A stretch of DNA of 64,000 bases from Blastocystis hominis (taxonomy: Eukaryota > Sar > Bigyra > Opalinata > Blastocystidae): the NCBI RefSeq assembly GCF_000151665.1, contig NW_013171866.1, forward strand, positions 558,001 to 622,000, written 5' to 3'. The notes beneath the pieces are model-generated. The model made no database searches, was not told the DNA's origin, and saw only the letters and a list, made by a program, of their open reading frames with translations. Below, in pieces: positions 15,247-26,866 of this stretch (the first letter of the stretch is position 1; each line of letters starts with the position of its first letter). A program made the translations under genes and the position numbers.

Positions 15247-18200
15247 ATGACGTATTTCTTGTACGTAATGCTCACAATTTTACTGGTAATGATATCACTT
15301 GGATTGTTTTTGACTCTATTTCAGGTATTTTATGCCTTGTCTATCTCTGGGTGCGATAATTCTGACTACGAAGCTTATTTAGCACACTACAGCTCGAAGA
15401 ATGGTACCAACAATCCTACCTACTTTTCGTAAACTATGTTGATGCATAATATTGTATAGGAAGCATTTAAGTGATTGGCAACAATCTTGTGAGGACATCC
15501 AGAAAAAGGCTCCCTACAGAAAATACCCTATGAATTTCTCCATTCTATCTGATTTTAGTGACGAAGACCTGGAAAAAATGATGGATCTTGGAGTGAAGTA
15601 TTCTGGAGAGGGTTCCTATGCTGAGCCTGAGAGTACTCCTGCACCCTCCTGGCCAAACGAGTATGTTGTTGGTCGTGATATGTGCGAGGGAACTGAAAAG
15701 TATTCTGTCTCGAACTCGGACTCCACTTCATGGGCCAGTGCTTTGGTTCTTGCTGCTGAAGCTGCTTTGCGAAAAGAGGGACGTGATGCACACTTTTCTT
15801 TGCCCTATGTGTTGAAGTGTTTGAAGGAAAGCCAGGAAGTTGAGTTCAATGAAGTTTCTCCATCAGATATGATAGAGTTTGTTAGAGAGAAGGGTTTGAT
15901 GACTGAAAACGACGCCAATCAGATTTCAGAAGAAGATCTTTGTACTGCTGATGTGAACAAGTTCTATTTTGAAGTGACGAAGAACGATATTCCGAACAAG
16001 AGCGGATTGATGAACTTTATTGCTGAGGGAGATCCTGTGATTGTGCTGATGGCTCTCGACCTGGTTCGAATGAAGACTGTGAACGATGTGACAGGCGATG
16101 ACATTTACACGGGAGCTACGGACGAACCTTCTTTGTACGGTGTGATGAAGGGATTCGATGAAAAGAAATGGACCGTGACTTTCAACGTGGTGCCTTGCGA
16201 GAATATCGAGATGAATCTTCCTGTTGTGGATAGCGATACGAATGCAAACTATGCTGGAATTGCTGGATATGCGATGTCGATCAAGTTTGCGTCGGGACCA
16301 ATCGATAGTCTTCCCACGATTACCCCCACGGCCGAAGGTCCGACCTCGGAGGTTCCTACTACTCAAGCTCCTACTACTCAGGCTCCTACTACCCAGGCTC
16401 CTACCACTCAGGTTCCTACCACTCAGGCTCCTACTACCCAGGCTCCTACTACCCAGGCTCCTACCACTCAGGCTCCTACCACTCAGGCTCCTACTACCCA
16501 GGCTCCTACCACTCAGGCTCCTACCACTCAGGCTCCTACTACCCAGGCTCCTACTACCCAGGCTCCTACTACCCAGGCTCCTACCACTCAGGCTCCTACT
16601 ACCCAGGCTCCTACCACTCAGGCTCCTACCACTCAGGCTCCTACTGTTCCAGGAAAGTTACTAATTCAAATAGTGCGTACTTGTGGAACTACGGCTCCTG
16701 AGGAGGAATCGTTTGCTATATTTGAAGGAGAAGATTATCTGTCGTCAGAACCAATATATAGTGTAACAGGCTGTGTAACGGGCACTGAAGAAATCTGGAT
16801 TAATCCAGTTTTGCACACTATTCTGTTAAAGGACAGTGGATCGAATGGCTGGGATTCAGGTTCAAAAGTTGAGCTGTATTATATGGGTGCTTCGTTTTTG
16901 TTTACGATGAGTTCGGATGCTGAATATACCTCAACTTTCAATTTTGGACCGACTCCTACAGAAGGTCCTAAGGAAATTGTAGTGGATGACAGCATTGGCT
17001 CAATCGACAACATTCCAAAAGATGTAACTAAGCTGACATTCAAGGAAGGTTCTTTCAACAATGTGACGTCTGTTGTACTCGATTTCCCTTATTTGAAAAT
17101 CCTGATATTCGAGGATAACACATTTATGAATACCCAGTATATTGAGATAAATGCACCTGTTCTGGAAGAATTAATAATTGGTGAGAATTGCTTCTCTGGA
17201 CTGGCTACTACTCGAAGATTGCTGGATGTATCTGGAAAATTAGTACTCAACACTCCTGCATTGAAAAAAGTGGTTGTTGGTACTAATTCCATGCAAAACA
17301 TTAGCATTGTGGTACTGACTCAAGTGAGTGTCGATATTCAATTTGTTCTGAGTATGAATGCGATGAGCAATGTCAGTCTAATCCAATACAGAGTGGAGAT
17401 AACCATTGAAGTAGTTATTCAAATCAAGATATCGATTGAAAACAATGAAGGCCATGAAGGACCTGTCGATATTGAACCTATTAACCCTCCTACTACTCAA
17501 GCACCTACTACTCAGGTTCCCACCACTCAAGCACCTACACCCACTCCTACCCCTACTCCTACTCCAACTCCTACTCCTACTCCTGAACCTTGGTTCCCCA
17601 TCTATGATCCTTTCATTCTCGGAGATAATTGCAATTATGCAACTCCTGATGTTTGCAAACAAGAGATCATTTCGGAAACCAATGTTACTAGATTGTATTT
17701 GACAATTCGTGATGCTTATCCTACGAAAGCTTTAGCTCATACTCGTGTAATTGCTCTTGCTGGAGTTGATAAAATCAGTATTCAATTATGGTTTAATTCT
17801 CTGAATAAACAAGCAATGAATCCTGCTCCTATCGATTTCTACATTATGAATGATCCTATTAAAGGTCGAACTATTAGTACTGAACTTGCTATACTTCATT
17901 TGAGATTGGCTCAATTCACACATCCTCGTATTCTCTATATTGGTGATGGAACATTATATCGTGAAGGATTCTTAGAAGTATTGAAGTATATGAATGATAA
18001 CAAAGATAAGAATTGGTTTGTAAATTTGGAAGAATTCTATGTTGTGAAGAACTACATTGCTTCATATGATTATCAGATAGGCAGTCAGCATCCTGATTAT
18101 GCTTCTAATCTTACTAGAGATATTGTTGATTTGCTATATAACATGTGTACAAATAAAATCTATTTCCCAAAATTGCGATACATAAATCTGAATATGAATG

Positions 18201-21200
18201 GATATGGTTTGCCGGGAGGTTCTGAATTCTCTGAGGAATTGAGAAATGCTTGTCCTTCTGAAACTGGTGTTACAATTGAAGCTATTGTAGAGATTATGGT
18301 GAAATCTCCTGTATTCTGTGTGGATGATAATGCTTTCCAGTCTCAAACAATGACTCGAACTTACTATTATGATATGAATGATGCTAAAGATGCTGCTCAA
18401 TGTCGTTTCAATTGGAATTGGGAAGTGAATGGCATGTTTAACAGTGATATAACTGGACCATATCCTTTGCCTAGTACTCCGGATTGTCCTGGATATGAAC
18501 CTACTACTCAGGTTCCCACCACTCAAGCACCTACACCCACTCCTACTCCTACTCCTACTCCTACTCCTACTCCTACTCCTGAACCTTGGTTCCCCATCTA
18601 TGATCCTTTCATTCTCGGAGATAATTGCAATTATGCAACTCCTGATGTTTGCAAACAAGAGATCATTTCGGAAACCAATGTTACTAGATTGTATTTGACA
18701 ATTCGTGATGCTTATCCTACGAAAGCTTTAGCTCATACTCGTGTAATTGCTCTTGCTGGAGTTGATAAAATCAGTATTCAATTATGGTTTGATTCTCTGA
18801 ATAAACAAGTAATGAATCCTGCTCCTATCGATTTCTACATTATGAATGATCCTATTAAAGGTCGAACTATTAGTACTGAACTTGCTATACTTCATTTGAG
18901 ATTGGCTCAATTCACACATCCTCGTATTCTCTATATTGGTGATGGAACATTATATCGTGAAGGATTCTTAGAAGTATTGAAGTATATGAATGATAACAAA
19001 GATATGGATTGGTTTGTAAATTTGGAAGAATTCTATGTTGTGAAGAACTACATTGCTACATATGATTTCTCAATAGAATCACAGCATCCTGATTATGCTG
19101 CTAATCTTACTAGAGATATTGTTGATTTGCTATATAACATGTGTACAAATAAAATCTATTTCCCAAAATTGCGATACATAAATCTGAATATGAATGGATA
19201 CAATTTGGTGGGAGCTGCTGGATTCGCTGAGGAATTGAAAAATGCTTGTTCTCCTTCTGAAACTGGTGTTACAATTGAAGCTACTGGGGTTTTGGTGAAA
19301 TATCCTGTATTCTGTGTGGATGACCAATATTTCCAGTCTCAAACAATGACTCGAACTTACTATTATGATATGAATGATGCTAAAGATGCTGCTCAATGTC
19401 GTTTCAATTGGAATTGGGAAGTGACTGGCAGTTTCAACAGTGATATAACTGGACCATATCCTTTGCCTAGTACTCCGGATTGTCCTGGATATGAACCTAC
19501 TACTCAGGTTCCCACCACTCAAGCACCTACACCCACTCCTACCCCTACTCCTACTCCTACTCCTACTCCTACTCCTGAACCTTGGTTCCCCATCTATGAT
19601 CCTTTCATTCTCGGAGATAATTGCAATTATGCAACTCCTGATGTTTGCAAACAAGAGATCATTTCGGAAACCAATGTTACTAGATTGTATTTGACAATTC
19701 GTGATGCTTATCCTACGAAAGCTTTAGCTCATACTCGTGTAATTGCTCTTGCTGGAGTTGATAAAATCAGTATTCAATTATGGTTTGATTCTCTGAATAA
19801 ACAAGTAAGGAATCCTGCTCCTATCGATTTCTACATTATGAATGATCCTATTATGGGTCGAACTATTAGTACTGAACTTGCTATACTTCATTTGAGATTG
19901 GCTCAATTCACACGTCCTCGCATTCTCTATATTAGTGATGGAACATTATATCGTGAAGGATTCTTAGAAGTATTGAAGTATATGAATGATAACAAAAATA
20001 AGAATTGGTTTGTAAATTTGGAAGAATTCCATGTTGTGAAGAACTACATTGCTACATATGATTACATAATGGAGGGGCAGAAGCCTGGTTATGCTGCTAA
20101 TCTTACTAGAGATATTGTTGATATTCTGAATGAAATATGTACAAATAAAGCCAATTTCCCAAAATTGCGATACATAAATCTGAATATGAATGGATACAAT
20201 TTGGTGGGAGCTGCTACTTTTGCTGAGGAATTGAAAAGTGCTTGTTCTCCTTCTGTAACTGGTGTTACAATTGAAGCTGGAGAGACTTTGGTGAAATATC
20301 CTGTATTCTGTGTGGATGACCAATATTTCCAGTCTCAAACAATGACTCGAACTTACTATTATGATATGAATGATGCTAAAGATGCTGCTCAATGTCGTTT
20401 CAATTGGAATTGGGAAGTGACTGGCAGTTTCAACAATGATATAACTGGACCATATCCTTTGCCTAGTACTCCGGATTGTCCTGGATATGAACCTACTACT
20501 CAGGTTCCCACCACTCAAGCACCTACACCCACTCCTACCCCTACTCCTACGCCAACTCCTACTCCTACTCCTGAACCTTGGTTCCCCATCTATGATCCTT
20601 TCATTCTCGGAGATAATTGCAATTATGCAACTCCTGATGTTTGCAAACAAGAGATCATTTCGGAAACCAATGTTACTAGATTGTATTTGACAATTCGTGA
20701 TGCTTATCCTACGAAAGCTTTAGCTCATACTCGTGTAATTGCTCTTGCTGGAGTTGATAAAATCAGTATTCAATTATGGTTTGATTCTCTGAATAAACAA
20801 GTAAGGAATCCTGCTCCTATCGATTTCTACATTATGAATGATCCTATTATGGGTCGAACTATTAGTACTGAACTTGCTATACTTCATTTGAGATTGGCTC
20901 AATTCACACGTCCTCGCATTCTCTATATTAGTGATGGAACATTATATCGTGAAGGATTCTTAGAAGTATTGAAGTATATGAATGATAACAAAAATAAGAA
21001 TTGGTTTGTAAATTTGGAAGAATTCCATGTTGTGAAGAACTACATTGCTACATATGATTACATAATGGAGGGGCAGAAGCCTGGTTATGCTGCTAATCTT
21101 ACTAGAGATATTGTTGATATTCTGAATGAAATATGTACAAATAAAGCCAATTTCCCAAAATTGCGATACATAAATCTGAATATGAATGGATACAATTTGG

Positions 21201-21493
21201 TGGGAGCTGCTACTTTTGCTGAGGAATTGAAAAGTGCTTGTTCTCCTTCTGTAACTGGTGTTACAATTGAAGCTGGAGAGACTTTGGTGAAATATCCTGT
21301 ATTCTGTGTGGATGACCAATATTTCCAGTCTCAAACAATGACTCGAACTTACTATTATGATATGAATGATGCTAAAGATGCTGCTCAATGTCGTTTCAAT
21401 TGGAATTGGGAAGTGAATGGCAGTTTCAACAATGATATAACTGGACCATATCCTTTGGATACTACTCCGAATTGTCCTGGATATACAGAATAA
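15247..21493 (+). CDS. Secreted mosaic protein: inactive papain-like domain, Thr/Pro linkers, four large repeats
   Basis: 2,071 residues from two exons (15247-15428, 15460-21493); the 31-nt intron GTAAAC...TATAG (15429-15459) joins TC|G to read FSKHLSDW. Order: hydrophobic signal/anchor (residues ~4-32); I29-like propeptide (YEAYLAHYSS...NFSILSDFSDEDLEKMM); C1A-like domain with Ser in place of the catalytic Cys (DSTSWASAL for CGSCWAF) and no His at the expected NHAV site (SLYGV), so probably inactive; ~20 Ala/Val-Pro-Thr-Thr-Gln repeats; a ~100-residue beta domain; BspA-like leucine-rich segment; then four ~332-residue units. Likely a cell-surface or secreted adhesin or decoy. Encoded TAA; TGTTTGTT follows 55 nt downstream. 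Confidence 0.8.
16348..16644 (+). repeat. 15-bp tandem repeat encoding APTTQ
   Basis: About 20 copies of GCTCCTACTACYCAG encode an O-glycosylation-prone Thr/Pro linker. Variation is almost only the ACC/ACT third position and a few GTT (Val), suggesting slippage or conversion. Confidence 0.92.
17500..21480 (+). repeat. Four tandem 996-bp coding repeats
   Basis: The marker GAACCTTGGTTCCCC recurs at 17585, 18581, 19577 and 20573, exactly 996 bp apart. Each unit is a (PT)n linker plus a ~280-residue leucine-rich-like domain ending in a Cys/Trp box. Units 3 and 4 are nearly identical over their whole length; units 1 and 2 differ mainly in two short patches. Confidence 0.95.
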
Positions 21494-21547
21494 TAATGAT
21501 TAGCTTTCAGTAATGTTAAGATTATAAATGATTATTGACTGCTTTTC

Positions 21548-21555
21548 TGTTTGTT
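21548..21555 (+). promoter_or_regulatory. TGTTTGTT 3'-end motif
   Basis: Exact match to the Blastocystis transcript 3'-end motif, 55 nt after the stop of the mosaic gene. Confidence 0.6.
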
Positions 21556-24516
21556 GTATAGTGAAGGCTGATGCTATATGAATAATTGATTTTCAAATAC
21601 TATACTCTAATACTTGAAATGTGTGTTTTTCCTTATTTTGTATTTACTTATTTAGATAATCATTTCGGTTTATTTATATCTTTTTTATTGTGTAGATATG
21701 TCCACCTAATACAATCATATACCCTAATATTCATGTTCATTTATAGACATTTGAGCCTTAGTTTTTATTTTGGTATCCATTTGTAACTCTCAACATTTGT
21801 AATATCTCGCTATGTGAGCTTATATAAAATGGCTCAAGTCTTCAGGGATACTTTATTATATTACAATTTCTTATCAATTCAAACATTCTAAATGATAATA
21901 CAACCAATGTCCATAAGAGTCGCATTTGTGGATATTTGTGAATACACCATTTATGCTTATTCTAATATGTTGTTGAGGAATATAAATCATAATGATTAAG
22001 GAGTACATAACACATACATTGGCTAATATCATTGTTACTTGATATTACTCATGTAATAAATTGAATATACCTTTTTGTGAATTGGAATCAATACTTCTGC
22101 ATTACTATAAGTGTGAATATGATGCAAATATACCAATAATAATAAAGTGTCATTGAAGGTGGAGATAACCTGCATTATAATAGAAAACAATTTAAAAAGA
22201 GTATTTATAGTGCTTCCTTTTTATGAAATTGATCCATGAATAGTATTACCATAAAGGATTATTAAAGAGATTCTGTTTTTTGTATATTGGTACAAGTATT
22301 ATCATATTGTTTCTTATATTATGGAAGCAATTTATCAATAATGGAATCTCCAAGTATTTTCTGTTTCAACAATTGTTTACTATATTTTCTGTTGTATTAT
22401 ACATGACAATTCTATAATGCCATTATCTGGAAAAGACTATCCATAACCCTATATTCTATTTCATTGATTTCAACATCATTGCATTTTTATATCATTGTTT
22501 GTTTATGTATTATTATTTTTCTGTTATTATCTACAAGAATTGTCACTCTGTTATGTCTGATTAGTATTTTATGGCATATAATGCAATCGCACATGTTAAT
22601 AAGGTATTCATGTGAGATGATATCGTTTTTTTCTTTTTGACTTCAATATATATACATACGGAATAATCGTTTGATTGATGTTTTCAATGAACCACTGGAT
22701 TTATCTCAAAACGAGAGATATGATAGTTAATCGTTTCTATTGAGTTGTTATTATCTTTATTAATCTTAGTATATTTGCAATACTGATCACTTATTGGTCA
22801 GTTTATATGCTGTCCATATTCACAAATATAATGTATTGTTGCTATTGTTGATTATATTCAACTGTGGATTGAGATGACGATAATAGACTATTTCTGCTTG
22901 ACACAATTTGATACAAATGCTTATGATTGGATATACATTGTATCAAGTTGATTTGATCTCCTTATTGTTTAATATGTTAGCAGACGAATATGCTTAATGA
23001 ACTAAGCTCTTGTGTGTTAAAAGTGCAGTGCTATATCACTTATTGCTAACATATCAAACAAAAAGAAAGCTAAAGAGACCGAATATCTTTACGAATACGA
23101 CCCAAGGGATTGCTCTCTCCATAATACGTAGACGCCTTCTCCTGAAAACATCACTAATTCTCTTGAGAACAAGAAGGAAGAGATATTATTGCTTCCCCAT
23201 TACACACACACGTCGAATTCTATGGTAATAAGAAACTGCTGATTTTACACTATCATATATTTTCGTGCTCAATACTGCAATATTCTTTTTTGTAAATAAT
23301 CGCGAAACTGAAATTGTTGCAGAAACCCATTCGTCACATAAAACAGGCTTTAAAAAGCTCAAAGACTGTTTCATGTAAAGACTTCCAGGAATCTACTCAG
23401 CAGCTCGTTATTATCATACACGGCTTCCGATCATCGCAGAGAACATACTACCTAACAGCATTCCGGGAACAATTGGCTTGTTACCTTTATTCTCCCATTT
23501 ATGAATAGGATTATTGTCACACGTAATAGCAGAATAAATTTCAATCGAAAAATTAACCATTTTACCAAGCTATACTGTTTTTTTGTCAAATGTTCTTTTC
23601 CAGGTCAAGGAATCTCCAACATGCAAGTGGAAAGGTTTTCCTTTGGTGAACTACAATTATCATGAAAGAAATTGCGCAACCTGCTGAATACTGCCTTCTC
23701 CATCCATTATCGTACAATGGAACCTGCATACAATACCAACCAACTTTGATAAATTATGCTTATAGAGAGCAGTATACATCGCTGCATTTGAAAGCATTAT
23801 TGTTTGCTACTTATTAGATTAATACGCAAGATCAATACAATATTAATATTTAAATAAAATCGAAATTAGAAGAATACAACCTGTTTTTACTGGGTTTTGC
23901 ATTTCTATCCTCACTGTTTTTCCCCTTTCTTTTTAACGCGATGTATGTAAAATACATTGCTTGAAAAGGTAGCTGTCATCGTTTCCCTATGATAGTGGTT
24001 ACTATCTCAGAAAACACTCATTTAAAACCATTTTGATATAGATAGGAAATTTGAAGTAATAATAAGCCTTATGTCATAGTCTCACGTATCATCAAACAGG
24101 CTTTTGGGTATTCTACGAAAATACTAGAGATATGCTGTTTTTCATGCATATAAAGCTATTTACAACGAGCTAACAAACAAGTATGCATTGGTTCTGATAA
24201 AGAGTCATAATCTGTGAATATCGAATGATAAATACGTACCATATGCCAAGAATACTGGCTTCATTCACATGTGGATCAATAATAAAGAAATACACGTGTA
24301 TTGTGCAATTGTAGTAGTAGTATCAAAATTTCCATTCATACCAAAGTATATATCTCTGATTATCATATTTCTTTAAAAGTGCAAGCAAATATGTAGGAGA
24401 ATATATGATTTTGATTGAGGAAATACGAGTATAATTATCAAGACGACTCACACTGTACATATGATGAAACTCCTGCTCGTTTTTTCTAATTTAGAGGCAC
24501 TGACACAGAATTCGAG
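21556..24516. other. AT-rich 3-kb region, mostly without recognisable genes
   Basis: Low GC and only short frames. It is unusually long for such a compact genome. The one stretch with coding character is 22990-23700, listed separately. No tRNA, rRNA or repeat was recognised by eye. Confidence 0.5.
22990..23700 (+). CDS. Possible multi-exon gene, unknown
   Basis: Several short frames read like protein but are separated by stops: KKAKETEYLYEYDPRDCSLHN (~23058-23120), SPENITNSLENKKEEILLLP (~23140-23200), ETHSSHKTGFKKLKDCF (~23320-23375), YSAARYYHTRLPIIAENILP (~23395-23455) and SPTCKWKGFPLVNYNYHERNC (~23610-23680). Short introns could join them, but I could not fix a single consistent exon set. 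No family recognised. It could also be a decayed gene. Confidence 0.3.
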
Positions 24517-24945
24517 ATGGTATATATATGTCATGCACTATTGATATTATGTGAGGAACAGATCTAACCACCATGTAGGTTCACGTTCCCAAGACTGAGA
24601 AAACCTACTGCAAAAAGTGTAATAAGCACACTGAGCACAAGGTTACACAGTACAAGGCTGGAAAGGCTTCTTTGAGACCGCAAGGTGGAACTTGTATTCT
24701 AAGCTGACAAATAGGAAAACGACGATACGATATGAAGCAAAAGGGTTATGGTGGTCAGACGAAGCCTATTTTCCACAAGAAGGTAAGATCGTGCTCTGTG
24801 TTTTATCTTGTAGGCTAAGCAAACCAAGAAGTTGGTTCTCCGTCTCGAGTGTAAGGAGTGCAAGATGAGAGCCCAGCGTCCTCTTAAGAGATGCAAGACC
24901 CTTGAGATTGGTGAAAAGAAGAATAAGGATGCTCAGACTTATTAA
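24517..24945 (+). CDS. RPL44: Ribosomal protein eL42 (L36a/L44)
   Basis: Four exons give 102 residues: M (24517-24519), 24579-24684, 24715-24782 and 24814-24945. The product [20 protein letters not shown]...[31 protein letters not shown] is unmistakable eL42, a zinc-binding 60S protein at the ribosomal E site; the four zinc cysteines (CKKC, CKEC) are present. The 30- and 31-nt introns restore the conserved [14 protein letters not shown] and HKK|AKQTKK. The first intron (59 nt, directly after the ATG) is the least certain part. TAA at 24943-24945 is followed 20 nt later by TGTTTGTT. Confidence 0.93.
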
Positions 24946-24964
24946 GATTCAGGTTGCTTCCTTG

Positions 24965-24972
24965 TGTTTGTT
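24965..24972 (+). promoter_or_regulatory. TGTTTGTT 3'-end motif of eL42 gene
   Basis: Exact motif 20 nt after the eL42 stop. Confidence 0.7.
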
Positions 24973-25440
24973 TATAAGCAATATTTCATCGAATGGGCTT
25001 CCTTTTGCTTTATTGGTCATAGTGCAGTACTCTTAAGAATTGGTATTGAGTTTATCTCCTCCTTATTGTTTCGTTGTAATTTTCATATAATCACATTTCT
25101 ATGAACACCTGTTTCAAGAGTGTTGAGAAACACTATATTATATAGATTCCTCCAAAAATTCCTATTATTTAGCAAAGCAACCTATACTGAATTGGAGGTA
25201 TATTTTAAACAAATGTGCAAAGCATAAAACAAAGAAACATAAAAGGAAAAATCAAACAAAGTAATGATGATATTGGTTCACATGTTCTTCACTACAGTAT
25301 GTCCATATTCAAAGTCTTTTTACTAATTCTCCCAATACTGTCATCTAGTTTATTTGAAGGAATTACGTGACTTAGCGCAAGATCAAACAATTAGACAAGC
25401 ATTAATGTAAAACCCTGTATTTCTAACCAACAGTCTGTAA

Positions 25441-25448
25441 AACAAACA
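25441..25448 (-). promoter_or_regulatory. TGTTTGTT 3'-end motif of MMtag gene
   Basis: Exact motif on the minus strand, 57 nt after the TAA of the MMtag gene. Confidence 0.6.
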
Positions 25449-25505
25449 AGCAAACAAGATAAAAGAACAATTTGAATCAATAAAATAACGGTAGGAATAG
25501 ATAGG

Positions 25506-26314
25506 TTATGAGTGCGAAGGCGAATGTGAATGTGAACAATTTCGATGACTCATAGAAGAGCGAGAGCGAGAACGAGATCTTTTGTGATGACGATGATGAT
25601 GATGACGGTGGTGGTGATGATCTGCGTGGTGATAAGGTTTGTTCCTCTAAAATAACAATTCCTTATAAAAAACAACTCGATGGCGATTGTCCTCTTCATG
25701 ATTCTTTCTATCAAGCGTAGACACATCCCTATTCGCAATCGACTCTTCATCAGCTGGTTTTGTCTCACTCTGATGAGCGGAAGCAATCTAAAAGAATGAT
25801 ATACACACTATTGTGACTACTTTATGCCCATCATCAGCTGTCTGTGATGAATTGTATTTTACACTAAACGCCTTTCCCGCCTCTTCTTTGGATGAAGATG
25901 TACTCACTCTTTCACTATGCACCTGAATATTACACACAGATATGCAAAAAAACAGTCTGAGTCGATTCTTGCTTGGTAGATACAACCGATTGATTATGAA
26001 TAATACTTGGTACAGAAAGACCTAACATCTCCATCATTGTGATTTCCTCCTGAAGCTGCAAAATAAAATACATACTCTAGCTATTTACCTTGATTTGTAG
26101 ACGTTTACTGTCGTCATCCGACCGTTTTTCCTCTTTTGTATACCACAAACTATCTACAGTAATATTCGCATTCAAATAATACCTTTATTGTGAGATAGAC
26201 TACTTCCCATAATAGAATTCCCGAGATAGTTGGAACGGTGCTTATCATTACTAATTGCTTCCCAATCAACCTATTTTATATTTTTTCATAGAGTGTAACT
26301 ACTTTTCTCGACAT
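25506..26314 (-). CDS. MMtag-domain (MMTAG2/C1orf35-like) protein
   Basis: Seven exons give 206 residues. Six introns of 29-33 nt are at 26271-26302, 26154-26182, 26056-26088, 25923-25953, 25788-25820 and 25647-25676; all keep frame. The N-terminus VDWEAISNDKHRSNYLGNSIMG...DSLWYTKEEK...LQEEITMMEMLG matches the MMtag signature (W-x-x-V/I...D-K-x-R-x-N-Y-L-G-N-S-x-M, then W-Y, then a short helix ending in L-G). The tail is His-rich (HHHHRHHHHRHHK) then Arg-Ser (RSRSRSRSS), typical of nuclear RNA-associated proteins. Family function is poorly known, with phosphorylation and splicing links. Encoded TAA. Confidence 0.82.
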
Positions 26315-26866
26315 TCTTAACTATTTCAAAGTAAATTTGTGAAAACTGCTACTGAGCTTTCGCTTTGCCAAGACAATTTTCAGAATGCTCACATCTATTG
26401 TATACCATTATTTGAATGTATTAGCTGAGTGTTTTAGTGTTTAGACCTATTGTGCTACATTTTTCGGCAGTAAAAGCAGTTTTCTAGTGTATGTGCAATA
26501 CTAAATGATATTCTATAATCATTCGATAATATACTTTCTTATTATGTGTCTCATTCATTGTTATCCTAAATTAAACAACTCAGAGTACTAATTGTCATTA
26601 TTACTGTGAGATATAGACTCTTTTCGCTGAAGAACGACTCTTGTGTAGGGCTTTGTTTAGTAATACGTTTGACTCGCCCATATCCAGGAATTGTATCATT
26701 GTTGTACTTATTATTGCTAAATGATTCAGTATAGTCGAATTATTGTATAGATGAACTGTCGCTGATTTGTTATTTCAAAAAACCATCAATACAAATACAA
26801 ATGCCTTTTTTCACATTATTAAAAGTGTCATATCCTTTTCAATAGAGACTAACATCCATCCCAAAT

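Noticed and set aside
16348-16644. APTTQ repeats as mucin gene or assembly artefact
   Set aside because: Codon-level variation between copies and an intact frame through to a unique downstream domain argue against artefact; it is a linker, not a whole mucin.
18134-21388. Long minus-strand frames (up to 228 codons) opposite the 996-bp repeats
   Set aside because: They recur identically in each repeat and are mirror images of the plus-strand (PT)n and LRR-like coding; no family features.
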